A DNA stretch of 7,945 nucleotides, from the NCBI GenBank assembly GCA_004375725.1, contig SOKS01000008.1, positions 1-7,945 of the forward strand, given 5' to 3'. Below are positions 6,911 to 7,945 of the stretch, one piece after another. The number at the start of each line of letters is the position of its first letter. Position 1 is the stretch's first letter. The notes beneath the pieces were generated by a model that saw only the letters and a list, made by a program, of their open reading frames with translations, did no database searches and was not told the origin of the DNA. This DNA comes from Dehalococcoidia bacterium. Lineage in GTDB: Bacteria; Chloroflexota; Dehalococcoidia; Dehalococcoidales; RBG-16-60-22. The position numbers and the translations under genes were made by a program.

Positions 6911-7789
6911 TTATTCGATATTTAGATGCAGGAACATCCGGGCCAGATAACCAATGACGAAGGCCAGCGCCGCCACACCAAGACTGAGCAGCACCATCTC
7001 GGAAAACCGCCTACGGAAGGAAATCTCTCTGGCTACCGAGATGTAAAAGCTGAACAGGAAGACCACCACAATAGCGTTGAAAATCATAACCCCCAGAGAC
7101 AGGTAGACATTATCAAAGATGAGGTAGGGGAAGAGCAAAAAGAGGAAGGTAACGATATTGGTCAGCCCGCCATAGAGGGCCGCCTTTAAAGGACTGCGTC
7201 CGCCCTCGCCCGATTTTGTCGCCAGGTATTCGGTACTGGCCACGGAGAGCACCATCACCGTTCCGGTAATCAGCCCGACGAGCACAATCAGCTTGGAATC
7301 AGGCAGTGCCAGCGTCAGACCGGCCAGTGTCCCGGTGAGTTCCACCAGCGCCACATTCAAGCCTCGCACCATATCCGCCGTGTAGCGGAGTCGCTCTTCA
7401 TCAATCAAACGGATAAGCTGTCGCTCGTGCCTGTGCTCATCACGGGCAATATCGGAAGCCGCCGGAACGAAGTTAGCGATTTCAGCATAAGCTACCTGTG
7501 CCTTCTCTTCCCCTTCCTCCATCAGCTTTATGCCGAAGGTAAGCCCGAAAACGCGTGAAACAAGGTAGTAAAGCCATATCTTGAACCGGCTCGGATGTGC
7601 CTTTTCACCGGTATACTGCTGCCACAGGTCATGGTGCCCCAGCTCATCTTTAGCAATACGCTGGAGAACACTCTGGTTATGAGGGTCTTTTACCGATTTC
7701 GCCAGTTTTTCATAGATGAAATGCTCGGTTATTTCACCCTTCTGCATGGTCAGGATTTTCGATTTAACTTCAGATGGTAACGCTGACAT
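6911..7789 (-). CDS. Ferritin-like/VIT1-CCC1 fusion, membrane iron (or Mn) transporter
   Basis: This 292-residue protein joins two domains. Residues 1-135 form a rubrerythrin/ferritin-like helical bundle with carboxylate and histidine ligands typical of a di-iron site: E19 or E22, E49-x2-H52, a glutamate cluster at 91-95, E103, and E118-x2-H121. Residues about 143-287 are a VIT1/CCC1-type membrane domain with five hydrophobic spans (roughly 143-162, 166-186, 203-224, 228-252 and 265-287) and the characteristic STEYLATKSGEGG (185-197). Related proteins (MbfA-type) move iron or manganese across the inner membrane, with the soluble domain sensing or collecting iron. It would protect an anaerobe rich in Fe-S enzymes from excess iron and peroxide stress; this is inference. 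The ATG at 7789 lacks a Shine-Dalgarno site and comes 3 nt after the stop of a short upstream reading frame, so translation may rely on re-initiation. It converges on the LarA genes and probably is not in their unit. Confidence 0.88.
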   Translation of the reverse strand: MSALPSEVKSKILTMQKGEITEHFIYEKLAKSVKDPHNQSVLQRIAKDELGHHDLWQQYTGEKAHPSRFKIWLYYLVSRVFGLTFGIKLMEEGEEKAQVAYAEIANFVPAASDIARDEHRHERQLIRLIDEERLRYTADMVRGLNVALVELTGTLAGLTLALPDSKLIVLVGLITGTVMVLSVASTEYLATKSGEGGRSPLKAALYGGLTNIVTFLFLLFPYLIFDNVYLSLGVMIFNAIVVVFLFSFYISVAREISFRRRFSEMVLLSLGVAALAFVIGYLARMFLHLNIE

Positions 7790-7792
7790 GGT

Positions 7793-7906
7793 TTAAACAA
7801 AGACGTTATGTAAAATATATGGCATCCATATCTCCGAGTCATCCTGAAGCGCTTTGCGCCCCGTCTCGGTAAGAGCGGTAAGCATCATATATACTGGCCT
7901 GGCGAC
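7793..7906 (-). pseudogene. Short damaged-looking coding remnant, GYD-domain-like N-terminus
   Basis: Read on the minus strand, 37 codons from GTC at 7906 to TAA at 7793 encode a peptide beginning VARPVYMMLTALTETGRKAL. This resembles the N-terminus of GYD-domain proteins (usual pattern M-x-x-Y-x-x-L-x-x-x-T-x-x-G-x-x-x-L), small proteins near 95-105 residues of unclear function. The match fades after about 22 residues, and the frame stops far short of family length. No ATG or GTG stands where the family start is expected; the first ATG pair is at 7888-7883, inside the conserved strand. An in-frame TGA at 7945-7943 blocks extension upstream. An alternative reading is the tail of a winged-helix regulator (LTETGRKAL is also common there), joined by a frameshift to sequence beyond the edge. 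The stop lies 3 nt before the ferritin-like gene. Confidence 0.35.
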
Positions 7907-7913
7907 CTCTTTT

Positions 7914-7920
7914 CCCCTCC
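7914..7920 (-). promoter_or_regulatory. Orphan ribosome-binding site GGAGGGG facing a GTC codon
   Basis: On the minus strand GGAGGGG sits exactly 7 nt before a GTC codon (7906-7904). That is the position where the remnant's relatives would start with Met-Ala-Arg-Pro. The ideal spacing suggests it once served a GTG or ATG start that has since changed. The next ATG is 25 nt away, too far for normal use. Confidence 0.4.
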
Positions 7921-7945
7921 AATTATTAAGCGCATTATGGAGTCA

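Noticed and set aside
7080..7160. Possible repeat or mobile element edge near the ferritin-like gene
   Set aside because: Only the hydrophobic-span coding pattern of the VIT1 domain is present; no terminal repeats or target duplications were seen.

Overview
The window (roughly mid-50s % GC) looks like chromosomal DNA from a strictly anaerobic bacterium. The pointers are a tungsten-type aldehyde ferredoxin oxidoreductase, an Fe-S/flavin enoate-reductase-like enzyme, and two nickel-pincer LarA-family proteins. The gene style recalls Chloroflexota (Dehalococcoidia-like) or syntrophic/sulfate-reducing Deltaproteobacteria. That placement is an impression from protein style, not proof. No tRNA, rRNA, IS element or CRISPR array is visible.

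Layout. Three genes run leftward from about 4160 as a tight operon with good Shine-Dalgarno sites: AOR (4133-2253), then an old-yellow-enzyme/FadH-type oxidoreductase (2212-296, 40 bp gap), then a RidA-family protein (from 267, running off the left edge, 28 bp gap). A 225-bp divergent promoter region (4134-4358) separates them from two tandem LarA-family genes read rightward (4359-5600 and 5621-6868, 20 bp gap). Convergent to these, on the minus strand, is a ferritin-like/VIT1 membrane iron protein (7789-6911). Behind it, at the right edge, lies a short damaged-looking coding remnant (about 7906-7793).

How the genes may work together. The AOR would interconvert carboxylic acids and aldehydes with ferredoxin. 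The FadH-like protein would reduce or oxidise a conjugated C=C bond. RidA would hydrolyse or detoxify reactive enamine/imine intermediates. The two LarA paralogs keep the residues that hold and use the nickel-pincer cofactor, but they have an unusual arginine motif and lack the usual substrate-contacting segment. They may therefore racemise or epimerise 2-hydroxyacids other than lactate. Together this suggests an anaerobic hydroxy-/unsaturated-acid pathway using W, Ni, Fe-S and flavin. The link between the two divergent units is inference. Genes that make the nickel-pincer cofactor (larB, larC, larE) are not in the window.

The most unusual items are the LarA pair with altered motifs, the divergent control region with a strong extended -10 element and a structured leader lacking a Shine-Dalgarno site, and the remnant at the right edge where a good ribosome-binding site faces a GTC codon instead of a start codon.
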